Positions 41,771 through 48,367 of a stretch of 48,367 nucleotides of DNA are shown in pieces. How positions within the stretch are numbered: the first letter of the stretch is position 1; every line of letters starts with the position of its first letter. A program made the position numbers and the translations under genes. The DNA comes from an uncultured Porphyromonadaceae bacterium (GTDB taxonomy: Bacteria; Bacteroidota; Bacteroidia; Bacteroidales; Barnesiellaceae_A): positions 1-48,367 of the forward strand of contig UPZG01000010.1 in assembly GCA_900538705.1 (NCBI GenBank). The letters are read 5' to 3'. The notes below the pieces were generated by a model. That model ran no database searches, was not told the origin of the DNA, and worked only from the letters and a program-made list of their open reading frames with translations.

Positions 41771-42628
41771 ATGAAAAAAATAGTTCTGTATAGTATTCCC
41801 TTGATGATGCTCATATGTTTCCCTGCTGCAACTGTTGCGCAGTTGCCTAAGCCCAATCCCGACCAGTTGCGGGAGCAGGCCGAGCAGCAAGCGGCTCAGA
41901 AACAGCAACCTCAACCTCAACCAGAAGCTGTCTCTGCGGGAGAGCATAAAATAAGCCCAAAGCAAGAGCGTAACAGCGTGCGTGGAGGCAACAAACTCTA
42001 TAATCAAAAGAAATATGTAGAGAGTGAAATAGAGTATCGCAAAGCCGTTGATGCTAATCCTAATAGTCCGTTGGCTGCTTATAACTTGGGAAATTCACTT
42101 TTCCGCCAGCAAAAATACAATGATGCCCGTACCGAATATAAAAATGCTATAGGTGCTACCGATGACCCTGCTTTGCAGGCTAAGGCATGGCATAACATGG
42201 GTAATATCTCTATGCAGGAGCAGAATTATGCTCAAAGTATCGAAGAGTATAAGAATGCCTTGCGTCGTAATCCCAACGATGACGAGACTCGTTATAATTT
42301 GAGATTGGCACAGTTGTTGCTGAAGAAACAACAGCAACAACAGCAAGACCAGAATAAAGAACAACAAGAGCAACAAGACAAACAGCAGCAACAGGATAAG
42401 CAGCAACAGCAGCAAGACAAGCAACAACAAGATAACAAGCAAGACCAGCAAGATAAGCAAGACCAACAGCAACCCGAACAACAACAGCAACAACAGGGTG
42501 GTATGTCGAAAGAAAATGCGCAACAAATACTCGATGCCATGCAAGAAGATGAGCGCGACACGCAAGAAAAAGTGCAGAAGGCATTGATGCAGCAACAGCA
42601 GCGCAAGAAAACCGACAAGGAGTGGTAA
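41771..42628 (+). CDS. batC: BatC, TPR protein with glutamine-rich region
   Basis: A 285-residue protein with a signal peptide (1-23, ending TVAQ). Three TPR units at about 68-177 (YVESEIEYRKAVDANPNSPLAAYNLGNSL and the following units) are followed by a very Gln/Lys/Asp-rich stretch at 187-242 and a charged tail. TPRs hold protein partners; BatC is expected to scaffold BatA/BatB on the periplasmic side. The glutamine-rich part is unusually long and repetitive. It starts 17 bases after batB and ends 34 before batD. Confidence 0.87.
   Translation: MKKIVLYSIPLMMLICFPAATVAQLPKPNPDQLREQAEQQAAQKQQPQPQPEAVSAGEHKISPKQERNSVRGGNKLYNQKKYVESEIEYRKAVDANPNSPLAAYNLGNSLFRQQKYNDARTEYKNAIGATDDPALQAKAWHNMGNISMQEQNYAQSIEEYKNALRRNPNDDETRYNLRLAQLLLKKQQQQQQDQNKEQQEQQDKQQQQDKQQQQQDKQQQDNKQDQQDKQDQQQPEQQQQQQGGMSKENAQQILDAMQEDERDTQEKVQKALMQQQQRKKTDKEW
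42329..42496 (+). repeat. CAA/CAG-rich low-complexity tract in batC
   Basis: 168 bases made almost only of CAA and CAG with interspersed GAC and AAG, encoding Q-runs separated by DK or DQ (units of the type DKQQQQ). Simple repeats of this type change length easily by slippage in steps of three bases, which would alter the protein without breaking the frame. Confidence 0.85.
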
Positions 42629-42662
42629 TTTGCCGCTTGCAAAATATGCGTGAGATGATAAT

Positions 42663-44483
42663 ATGCAAAAGATGAAACATATCTTATTATTGGTAGGTGC
42701 GTTGATGGCAGTCGCGTTTTCTGCGGTCGACGCCCAAGTCCGTTTTGAGGTGAATGGCCCTCGCCAGGTGATACAGGGCCGACAGTTCCAAATGGAATAT
42801 ACATTGTATAATGCCTCAGGAAAAGATTTCAAGGCTCCCGATTTCCCTGGCTGTTCGGTTTTGTACGATGCTGTTTCGCGGGGAACAAACGTGTCTATTG
42901 TGAATGGCAATGTCGATAGGCAAACTACCGAGTCGCACGTTGTCACACTACGCGCCGATAAAGAGGGTTCTTATAAAATAGAGCCCGCTACGATTACGGC
43001 CGATGGTAAGACATATACGTCTAATTCATGGAGCTTGACCGTGTTACCTCCCGATAAGAATGCTCCGGCTTCTTCACAGCGTGGCGGTGGCAGTAACGCA
43101 ATGCCATCGTCGGTCGACATGAATGATACCGAGACCTTTGTGCGTACTATCGTTTCGCGTACTAAAGTATATGAGCAAGAGGCACTTGTAGCTACGATTA
43201 AACTTTATACGAGGGCTTCTGATCTCGCTTTGCAGAATGTTACAATGCCATCATTTGAGGGCTTTGTTACTCAAGAGATAGAGTTGCCGCAGGATCGTTC
43301 GTATGAATTGGAAAATTATAAGGGTAAAAATTACAAGACGGCTGTCCTGCGTAAGTATCTGCTTTTCCCCCAACGCTCGGGTGAGATAACAATAAACGAA
43401 GGCAAATACGAAGTGGCACTGGTAGTTTTCCAAGTCGTCAATGGATTCTTTGGACCTACACGAGTCCCGCAACAAGTAGAACAAACGCTTGTGTCGCCTG
43501 CCGTGAAAATCAATGCAACTCCGCTACCTGCCGGGAAGCCGGCTTCATATGCTGGTGCCGTAGGTTCGTTTACTTTTACGGGTGAGCTTTCATCCAATAA
43601 GGTGAAAGCCAATGATGCTATTACCTTGAAGTTACAAGTGAAAGGTACTGGTAACTTGAAGTTTATGCAGAATCCTGAACCTGATTTCCCACCAGACTTT
43701 GAGACATACGACCCGCAGGTCAACCTCGATATGCGTGTCTCTGAGGGTGGCGTATCGGGCACTCGTACCATCGAGTACACTATTATTCCCCGTTTTGCAG
43801 GCTCATTCAAGATACCTCCTGTAGAGTTTTCGTACTTTGATGTGAAGTCGGGCTCGTACAAGACATTGTCTACTTCCGAGTTTGAGATAGAGGTGGAGAA
43901 GGGTGCCGATAATGGAGCCGTAACTGTAAATAATTTTTCAAATAAGCAAGACCTTAAATTGCTCAACACCGATATACATTATATAAAGCAATCGGCAGGC
44001 AATTTGCAATTATCTCCGTCGGTCTATGTTGCTTCGTGGACCTATTGGTTGTGGTATATTATACCGGCACTACTCTTTATTATATATACGATTGTCAACC
44101 GTAAGCAAGCTGCGGCTAACGCCAATGTGGCTGCCATGCGCAACCGTAAGGCCAATAAAGTCGCCCTACGACGGCTTAAAGTGGCCGATAAGTTTATGAA
44201 GGCTCACGACGATACTCATTTCTATGAAGAGGTGCTTAAAGCCGTATGGGGATATTTGAGTGATAAGCTTACGTTGCCCATATCTGAATTGTCGCGTGAC
44301 AATGTACAGCAGCAATTGTCGCGGTGTGGTGTTGACGATGCATTGATAAGTCGCTTTACTGCAATCCTGGACCGTTGCGAGTTTGCCCGTTATGCTCCGT
44401 CGCAATCTGATGAGGCTATGGACACACTCTTTAGCGAGACTGTCGATGTTATAGGTGAAATGGAGAATACGATAAAAAAATAG
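42663..44483 (+). CDS. batD: BatD, large membrane-anchored aerotolerance protein
   Basis: A 606-residue protein with a signal peptide (1-21, ending VDAQ). A series of beta-sandwich repeats follows (VRFEVNGPRQVIQGRQFQMEYTLYN at the start; FTGELSSNKVKANDAITLKLQVKGTGN near 300), which is the BatD/Oxygen_tolerance domain. One membrane helix is at about 455-475 (YWLWYIIPALLFIIYTIV), and the cytoplasmic helical domain to the end resembles that of the short BatD-like protein upstream. It starts 34 bases after batC and ends 9 before batE. Confidence 0.88.
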   Translation: MQKMKHILLLVGALMAVAFSAVDAQVRFEVNGPRQVIQGRQFQMEYTLYNASGKDFKAPDFPGCSVLYDAVSRGTNVSIVNGNVDRQTTESHVVTLRADKEGSYKIEPATITADGKTYTSNSWSLTVLPPDKNAPASSQRGGGSNAMPSSVDMNDTETFVRTIVSRTKVYEQEALVATIKLYTRASDLALQNVTMPSFEGFVTQEIELPQDRSYELENYKGKNYKTAVLRKYLLFPQRSGEITINEGKYEVALVVFQVVNGFFGPTRVPQQVEQTLVSPAVKINATPLPAGKPASYAGAVGSFTFTGELSSNKVKANDAITLKLQVKGTGNLKFMQNPEPDFPPDFETYDPQVNLDMRVSEGGVSGTRTIEYTIIPRFAGSFKIPPVEFSYFDVKSGSYKTLSTSEFEIEVEKGADNGAVTVNNFSNKQDLKLLNTDIHYIKQSAGNLQLSPSVYVASWTYWLWYIIPALLFIIYTIVNRKQAAANANVAAMRNRKANKVALRRLKVADKFMKAHDDTHFYEEVLKAVWGYLSDKLTLPISELSRDNVQQQLSRCGVDDALISRFTAILDRCEFARYAPSQSDEAMDTLFSETVDVIGEMENTIKK

Positions 44484-44492
44484 TCAGGAATT

Positions 44493-45245
44493 ATGGTTCG
44501 TAAAATATATTGGGCTATGGCAGCCCTCTTATGTGTCTGTGTCGCCGCTTCGGCGCAAACGTCTTTTGAACGTGCTGCCGAGGCGTACAATGCGCAGCGC
44601 TATGCCGATGCTGTCGCTTTATATGATAGTGTAGAGGTAAACGAAGGAGTGTCGGCACCCCTTTATTATAACAGAGGTAATGCCTATTATAAGATGGGAC
44701 TTTATGCAGCGGCGATACTCAATTATGAACGCGCCTTGTTGCTTAATCCCGGTGATGGTGACACACGTGCCAACCTAAAATTGGCAAACAGTAAAATTAC
44801 CGACCAGATAGAGCCTGCCGGCAAGTTCTTCCTCACTGTGTGGGCGCAAGGTTTGCGCGACTGTTGCAGCGGTAATACATGGGCGGTTATAGGTATAGGC
44901 TCATTTTTGCTATTCTTGCTAGGTCTCTATTTCTATATTTTTGTGCGCAATATCAAGGTAAAAAAGGCCGGCTTTTTTGTAGCGCTTCCCATGTTCTTGA
45001 TTTCAGTGGTTGCCAATGCTTGTGCTATCGACCAGAACAAGCACCGCAATGCTCACGATGAGGCTATTGTTTTCTCTCCCGTCGTGACAGTGAAGAGTAC
45101 TCCTGCCGAAAGTGGTACCGACCTTTTCATCTTGCATGAGGGTACTAAAGTAACCTTGATGGAGAAAGTAGGCGAATGGATGGAAGTGCGCATTGCCGAC
45201 GGAAACAGGGGCTGGTTACCGGTCTCGGCGATTGAGATAATATAA
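44493..45245 (+). CDS. batE: BatE, TPR and SH3-like domain protein
   Basis: A 250-residue protein with a signal peptide (1-21, ending ASAQ). TPR units follow at about 24-105 (YADAVALYDSVEVNEGVSAPLYYNRGNAYYK in layout), then two membrane helices near 129-150 and 157-175, and a bacterial SH3-like domain at about 190-250 (VVTVKSTPAESGTDLFILHEG; VGEWMEVRIADGNRGWLP). This order is typical of BatE. It closes the Bat operon; the PAP2 gene starts 36 bases later without a terminator. Confidence 0.88.
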   Translation: MVRKIYWAMAALLCVCVAASAQTSFERAAEAYNAQRYADAVALYDSVEVNEGVSAPLYYNRGNAYYKMGLYAAAILNYERALLLNPGDGDTRANLKLANSKITDQIEPAGKFFLTVWAQGLRDCCSGNTWAVIGIGSFLLFLLGLYFYIFVRNIKVKKAGFFVALPMFLISVVANACAIDQNKHRNAHDEAIVFSPVVTVKSTPAESGTDLFILHEGTKVTLMEKVGEWMEVRIADGNRGWLPVSAIEII

Positions 45246-45281
45246 AGATATATCGAGAAACAAAGTTTAACCACTCCTCTT

Positions 45282-45965
45282 ATGCTCGATTCGCTTATTG
45301 CATTCGATAAGAGCTTGTTGCTCTATTGTAACGGCTTCCATGTGCCTTGGCTCGATGCTTTCTTTTGGTTTGTTTCAGCCCGGTTGTCCAATCTTTGGGT
45401 TGTACTGCCGTTGCTGTTGCTTCTCTTTTTCAGAACATCGTGGAAAGAAGCATTGCTTGTTATAGCAGGTGTAGCCTTGACAGTGCTCATCTGCGACCAA
45501 TTCGCTTCGTCGTTGTGCAAGCCTCTTTTTCATAGATTACGTCCTACGCACGACGAAGAGATAGGTTCTTTAGTGACCCTTGTCAATAACTATCGTGGGG
45601 GGCGATATGGTTTCATATCGAGTCACGCAGCCAATGCCTTTGGTGCCGCAGTTTTCCTCATAGCAGTTTTTCGCAATCGGTTTTTTTCGGTTGCCATATT
45701 GTTATGGGCTGTTGTGGTAAGTTATTCGCGTATATATTTAGGAGTACATTATCCAGGAGACATATTAGCCGGTACTATAGCCGGAATATTGGTGGGCTTA
45801 GCCGTGTATCAGGCATATAAGTGGACTCGGTGTCGATTACAGGCGGCCGTGAAATTCCCGGATGGCGAAGTTCCATATCGAGGCAGTATATATGTAAATA
45901 TTTTCGCGGGGTATATATGTCTGCTATTGGTAGGTATGGCTATGGGTTCGTATCTCCTTGTATGA
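45282..45965 (+). CDS. PAP2-family phosphatase
   Basis: A 227-residue inner-membrane protein with six helices. PAP2 motifs: KX6RP (KPLFHRLRP near 75-84), the middle motif as SSHAANAF instead of PSGH (its histidine is kept), and SRX5HX3D (SRIYLGVHYPGD near 148-159). This variant is frequent in Bacteroidetes undecaprenyl-pyrophosphate- or phosphatidylglycerophosphate-type phosphatases. It probably recycles a lipid phosphate carrier on the periplasmic face. It may be the last gene of the Bat transcript, being only 36 bases after batE. Confidence 0.85.
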   Translation: MLDSLIAFDKSLLLYCNGFHVPWLDAFFWFVSARLSNLWVVLPLLLLLFFRTSWKEALLVIAGVALTVLICDQFASSLCKPLFHRLRPTHDEEIGSLVTLVNNYRGGRYGFISSHAANAFGAAVFLIAVFRNRFFSVAILLWAVVVSYSRIYLGVHYPGDILAGTIAGILVGLAVYQAYKWTRCRLQAAVKFPDGEVPYRGSIYVNIFAGYICLLLVGMAMGSYLLV

Positions 45966-46000
45966 TTTTTTGCATCCCGATAGAAAAAAGTCGCAGAAAA

Positions 46001-46032
46001 TTTGTTTTTCCCATTGATAAGCCATAAATTTA
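46001..46032 (+). promoter_or_regulatory. Probable promoter of the HTH gene
   Basis: TTTG (46001-46004), a 20-base spacer and TAAATTTA (46025-46032, one mismatch in the -7 element), 39 bases before the start. Confidence 0.5.
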
Positions 46033-46071
46033 TTGCGAAATAAAATTGTTCACCATTAAAACAAGTATACC

Positions 46072-46332
46072 ATGACTAAGACCATTTCATTCAATGAGCT
46101 CCGTCGCATCAAAGGTAGTTTGCCCGAGGGCTCGATTCATCGCATCGCAGACGAGTTAAATGTAACTGTGCAAACGGTTCGCAATTACTTTGGAGGAACC
46201 GACTATGCGTATGGTAAGAATTGTGGTTTGCATATTCAACCCGGTCCCGATGGCGGAATTGTAGTCCTCGAAGACACCACTATTTACGATATGGCGATAA
46301 AGATTCTTGAAGAAGCCAAGAATAAAGAGTAG
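46072..46332 (+). CDS. Small helix-turn-helix DNA-binding protein
   Basis: An 86-residue protein. SIHRIADELNVTVQTVRNYFGG (about 21-42) reads as a helix-turn-helix of the lambda-repressor/LacI-like type. A short beta part follows (GLHIQPGPDGGIVVLEDTTI), then a C-terminal helix (YDMAIKILEEAKNKE). Similar small proteins are common in Bacteroides and of unknown target. It is a single gene with a fair promoter, followed by an inverted repeat at 46362-46406. Confidence 0.72.
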   Translation: MTKTISFNELRRIKGSLPEGSIHRIADELNVTVQTVRNYFGGTDYAYGKNCGLHIQPGPDGGIVVLEDTTIYDMAIKILEEAKNKE

Positions 46333-46361
46333 GCTGGCAACTTGTCGATTACACACGTATG

Positions 46362-46406
46362 CACACGAGGCTGTGCCGAATATAAAGTCGGGCGCGGTCT
46401 CGTGTG
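46362..46406 (+). repeat. Inverted repeat downstream of the HTH gene
   Basis: CACACGAG (46362-46369) pairs with CTCGTGTG (46399-46406), with a further smaller stem (CCGA/TCGG) in the 29-base loop. There is no T run after it, so a terminator is doubtful; an operator or RNA element is possible. Confidence 0.4.
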
Positions 46407-46536
46407 GCGTATGAAAGAGACATGAAAAAGCCTGTGAAATGATTCTGTGAGCAGTCTCGTCTATATAATATGGTACGCTCACATTTTGTTACAGACATGG
46501 TATCATACTGACTATTAACCCTTAAAACCGAATGAT

Positions 46537-47661
46537 ATGAATGACCAAGAACATCTCGTAACATTAGCTATTCGCACTTACGAACAAGCACAAATTATGA
46601 AGGGAGTGCTCGAAAACGAGGGTATTCCTGCTGTAATACAAAATGTAAATCTCGTGCAGCCTGTTATCTCGTCGGGTGTAAGGGTGCGTATTAGAGAAAG
46701 CGACTTGCCTCATGCGTTAGAAATATTAGAAAAGTATCCTATTTTTGACGAAGCCGTGGCCAAAGAGTCACAGTCTGATGCAAGCGTTCCGGTAAGAAGC
46801 TGTGTGCTTATTCCTGTCGATTTTTCAGAATACTCTTTTGAGGCTTGTCGTATTGGTTTTGAGTTTGCCTTTAGTCACGACGCTGATGTGTTTTTGTTGC
46901 ATACCTTCTATGTGACAGACGCTTTAAGTGTATCGTTCCCTGATGCTTTCAAATTTGAAGTACAAGAGAAAGACCTCTTTAGCAACGAGATGGCTGCTGC
47001 TCGTGAAGATATGGAGAAGCTCGTAAAACGATTGAACGAATGCATCGATAAAGAAGAATTGCCACGCGTTGTATTCAGCTATAAGATTGTCGAAGGTATC
47101 CCCGAAGAAGTTATAGAATCGTATACCGAACGCGAAAAGCCCATACTTGTTGTCATGGGTACACGAGGCAAAGACCGTAAGGAAACCGACCTCATAGGAA
47201 GTGTTACCGCCGAAGTCCTCGATAGTAGCCGTTGCCCGGTATTGGCTATACCCGAAGATTCGGCTACGCACCTTTCTCAACTTAGGGAAGTCGCCTTTTT
47301 TACCAACTTCGAGCAACGCGATTTAGTCTCAATCGATGCTTTTGTCCGTCTTTTCGGGCAATCACACTTCTCTCTTACCTTTGTATACCTCGCTAAGAAA
47401 CCCGATCGTTGGAATGAGATAAAGTTGGCCGGTATGCGCGACTATTGCTCAGTACATTATCCTGGTTATAAATTCGATTATGTAACATTCGACGAAAACC
47501 AATTCCTTGAGCAGGTAGAGATGCTCTTTGAGCAACGTAATATCGAGATGATGGTTATACCCAACAGGCGCCGGGGTCTCTTTGCACGGTTATTCAATCC
47601 AAGCATTGCTCATAAGATGCTCTTTCATGCCGACACTCCATTGCTGATGATACCCTCTTGA
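46537..47661 (+). CDS. DUF2007 - universal stress protein fusion
   Basis: A 374-residue cytoplasmic protein. Residues of about 4-68 (LVTLAIRTYEQAQIMKGVLENEG and VRVRIRESDLPHALEILE) match DUF2007, a small ferredoxin-like signal-transducing domain. Residues of about 85-245 form a UspA domain (VLIPVDFSEYSFEACRIGFEFA; VVMGTRGKDRKETDLIGSVTAEVL with the G-2X-G-9X-G(S/T)-type nucleotide loop; CPVLAIP). Residues of about 250-374 look like a second, degenerate Usp domain (MMVIPNRRRGLFARLFNPSIAHKML; TPLLMIP). Tandem Usp proteins bind ATP and respond to stress. It appears to be monocistronic; the role of the N-terminal fusion is unknown. Confidence 0.82.
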   Translation: MNDQEHLVTLAIRTYEQAQIMKGVLENEGIPAVIQNVNLVQPVISSGVRVRIRESDLPHALEILEKYPIFDEAVAKESQSDASVPVRSCVLIPVDFSEYSFEACRIGFEFAFSHDADVFLLHTFYVTDALSVSFPDAFKFEVQEKDLFSNEMAAAREDMEKLVKRLNECIDKEELPRVVFSYKIVEGIPEEVIESYTEREKPILVVMGTRGKDRKETDLIGSVTAEVLDSSRCPVLAIPEDSATHLSQLREVAFFTNFEQRDLVSIDAFVRLFGQSHFSLTFVYLAKKPDRWNEIKLAGMRDYCSVHYPGYKFDYVTFDENQFLEQVEMLFEQRNIEMMVIPNRRRGLFARLFNPSIAHKMLFHADTPLLMIPS

Positions 47662-47866
47662 TGTGAGCCTTGAGGAGACTCCTCAACTACACAATTACAA
47701 TGTAAAATACATAGGAGAGAGACGTTATACATTTCCTATAAAAGAAATAAACATAAAATAGTGGGCGGTTATTGACATAATATAATCGTCCATTATAGTG
47801 TTTCTCACATCGTTGAAAGTGAGCAATATCACTACCTGCCTATATACGCTTTTTCGTTGCAAGAGA
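47662..47866. other. Intergenic stretch, weak inverted repeat only
   Basis: TTGAGGA/TCCTCAA (47670-47676 with 47680-47686) follows the Usp gene but lacks a T run. The rest is AT-rich with no gene. Confidence 0.4.
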
Positions 47867-47896
47867 TTTGTCTCTCGTAAAAAATAGCTATATTTG
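47867..47896 (+). promoter_or_regulatory. Promoter of the DUF3127 gene
   Basis: TTTG (47867-47870), an 18-base spacer and TATATTTG (47889-47896), 31 bases before the chosen start. It overlaps an upstream in-frame ATG (47868), which therefore cannot be the start on this transcript. Confidence 0.75.
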
Positions 47897-47927
47897 CAAC
47901 CCTACTTATTTATATACTATAATATTT

Positions 47928-48296
47928 ATGGAAATCAAAGGTAAAATTATACATGTACTACCTTTACAAGAAGGTGTATCGCGAGCAGGAAACCAATGGA
48001 AAAAACGGGAGTACGTATTAGAGACACAAGAGCAATACCCGCGTAAGGTGTGCTTCGATTTTTTTGGCGATAAAGTAGACCAGTACCCCGCCGAGATAGG
48101 AGATGAAGTCACATTGAGCTTCGATATAGAGAGCCGTGAGTACAATGGCCGTTGGTATACCAGCATTCATGGATGGAAACTCGAAAAGAATACCGCCCCG
48201 GCGGCGACAGATATTCCACCCATGCCTGCAGCCGAAGAGATACCTCCATTTTCAGGCGCTGTAGCAGACAACAGTACCGACGACCTGCCCTTTTAG
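47928..48296 (+). CDS. DUF3127 protein, OB-fold/SSB-like
   Basis: A 122-residue protein. MEIKGKIIHVLPLQEGVSRAG, KREYVLETQEQYPRKVCFDFFGDKVDQY and GRWYTSIHGWKLE agree with DUF3127, a Bacteroidetes domain that looks like the OB fold of single-stranded DNA-binding proteins. The tail is Pro/Ala-rich and ends DDLPF, very like the acidic C-terminal tip (DDDIPF) with which SSB proteins dock partners. I infer binding to single-stranded DNA or RNA. The ATG at 47928 was chosen because the promoter lies just upstream and the domain starts there. Confidence 0.8.
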   Translation: MEIKGKIIHVLPLQEGVSRAGNQWKKREYVLETQEQYPRKVCFDFFGDKVDQYPAEIGDEVTLSFDIESREYNGRWYTSIHGWKLEKNTAPAATDIPPMPAAEEIPPFSGAVADNSTDDLPF

Positions 48297-48367
48297 TAGG
48301 AGAGTACAGTTAGGAGCGGGGAGTAGAGGCAAAAGGCAGGTTTTGTAATCCTCTGATACAAAAAGCC

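Noticed and set aside
42095..42946. Long minus-strand Leu/Ile-rich frame opposite batC
   Set aside because: It is the complement of the glutamine tract (CAA/CAG read as TTG/CTG), not a membrane protein gene.
36744..45245. A novel defence system based on MoxR and VWA proteins
   Set aside because: Gene order and all members match the known Bat operon; no effector or nuclease domain is present.
1..48367. Insertion sequences, prophage, CRISPR arrays or integrase genes
   Set aside because: No transposase, integrase, phage structural gene or regularly spaced short repeat was seen anywhere in the window.

Overview
The window comes from a member of the Bacteroidota, most likely order Bacteroidales; I cannot name the genus. 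The promoters are of the Bacteroidetes type (-7 TAnnTTTG, with -33 TTTG about 19 bases upstream in the best cases). Two secreted enzymes end in domains like the type IX secretion sorting domain. There is a complete Bacteroides aerotolerance (Bat) operon, a TonB-dependent receptor with a carboxypeptidase-like N-terminal domain, and a tiny histone H1-like protein. Nothing looks like a phage, plasmid, IS element or CRISPR array; this reads as ordinary chromosome.

Layout. 1-6 kb: a lysine-exporter (LysO) family transporter split into two overlapping genes behind a long structured leader RNA, then tRNA adenosine deaminase (tadA), a water-type aquaporin, an outer-membrane barrel, and a PAP2 phosphatase fused to a C-terminal barrel-like domain. 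6-10.6 kb: a 1190-residue modular pectate lyase and another barrel. 10.9-17 kb: ribosomal protein S1, tRNA-Pro(CGG), rlmN, pdxA, and a CDP-alcohol phosphotransferase overlapping a GtrA-like membrane protein. 17-22 kb, minus strand: a small lipoprotein, a two-gene ABC exporter, and DNA primase. 22-30 kb: a three-gene minus-strand operon (TonB-dependent receptor and two lipoproteins with presumed OB-like domains), divergent from a secreted endonuclease/exonuclease/phosphatase-family enzyme. 30-35 kb: a PP2C phosphatase, a DUF695 protein, the H1-like protein, a BASS-family transporter and a second pectate lyase. 35-36.5 kb: an HU-like protein overlapping a fusion of HU domain, acidic linker, one membrane helix and LysM-like domain. 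36.7-45.3 kb: moxR, a DUF58 gene, a short BatD-like gene and batA-batE. 45.3 kb to the end: a PAP2 phosphatase, a small HTH protein, a DUF2007-Usp protein and a DUF3127 protein.

The items most worth pursuing are: (1) the roughly 380-nt leader before the split LysO genes, which has the look of an unclassified riboswitch with mutually exclusive helices; (2) the receptor/lipoprotein/nuclease locus, which could be an unrecognised surface system for using extracellular nucleic acid or organic phosphate; (3) the HU-membrane-LysM protein, which by its topology could connect DNA in the cytoplasm to peptidoglycan in the periplasm. All functional calls rest on reading translated sequence and on remembered family motifs; no database search was run.
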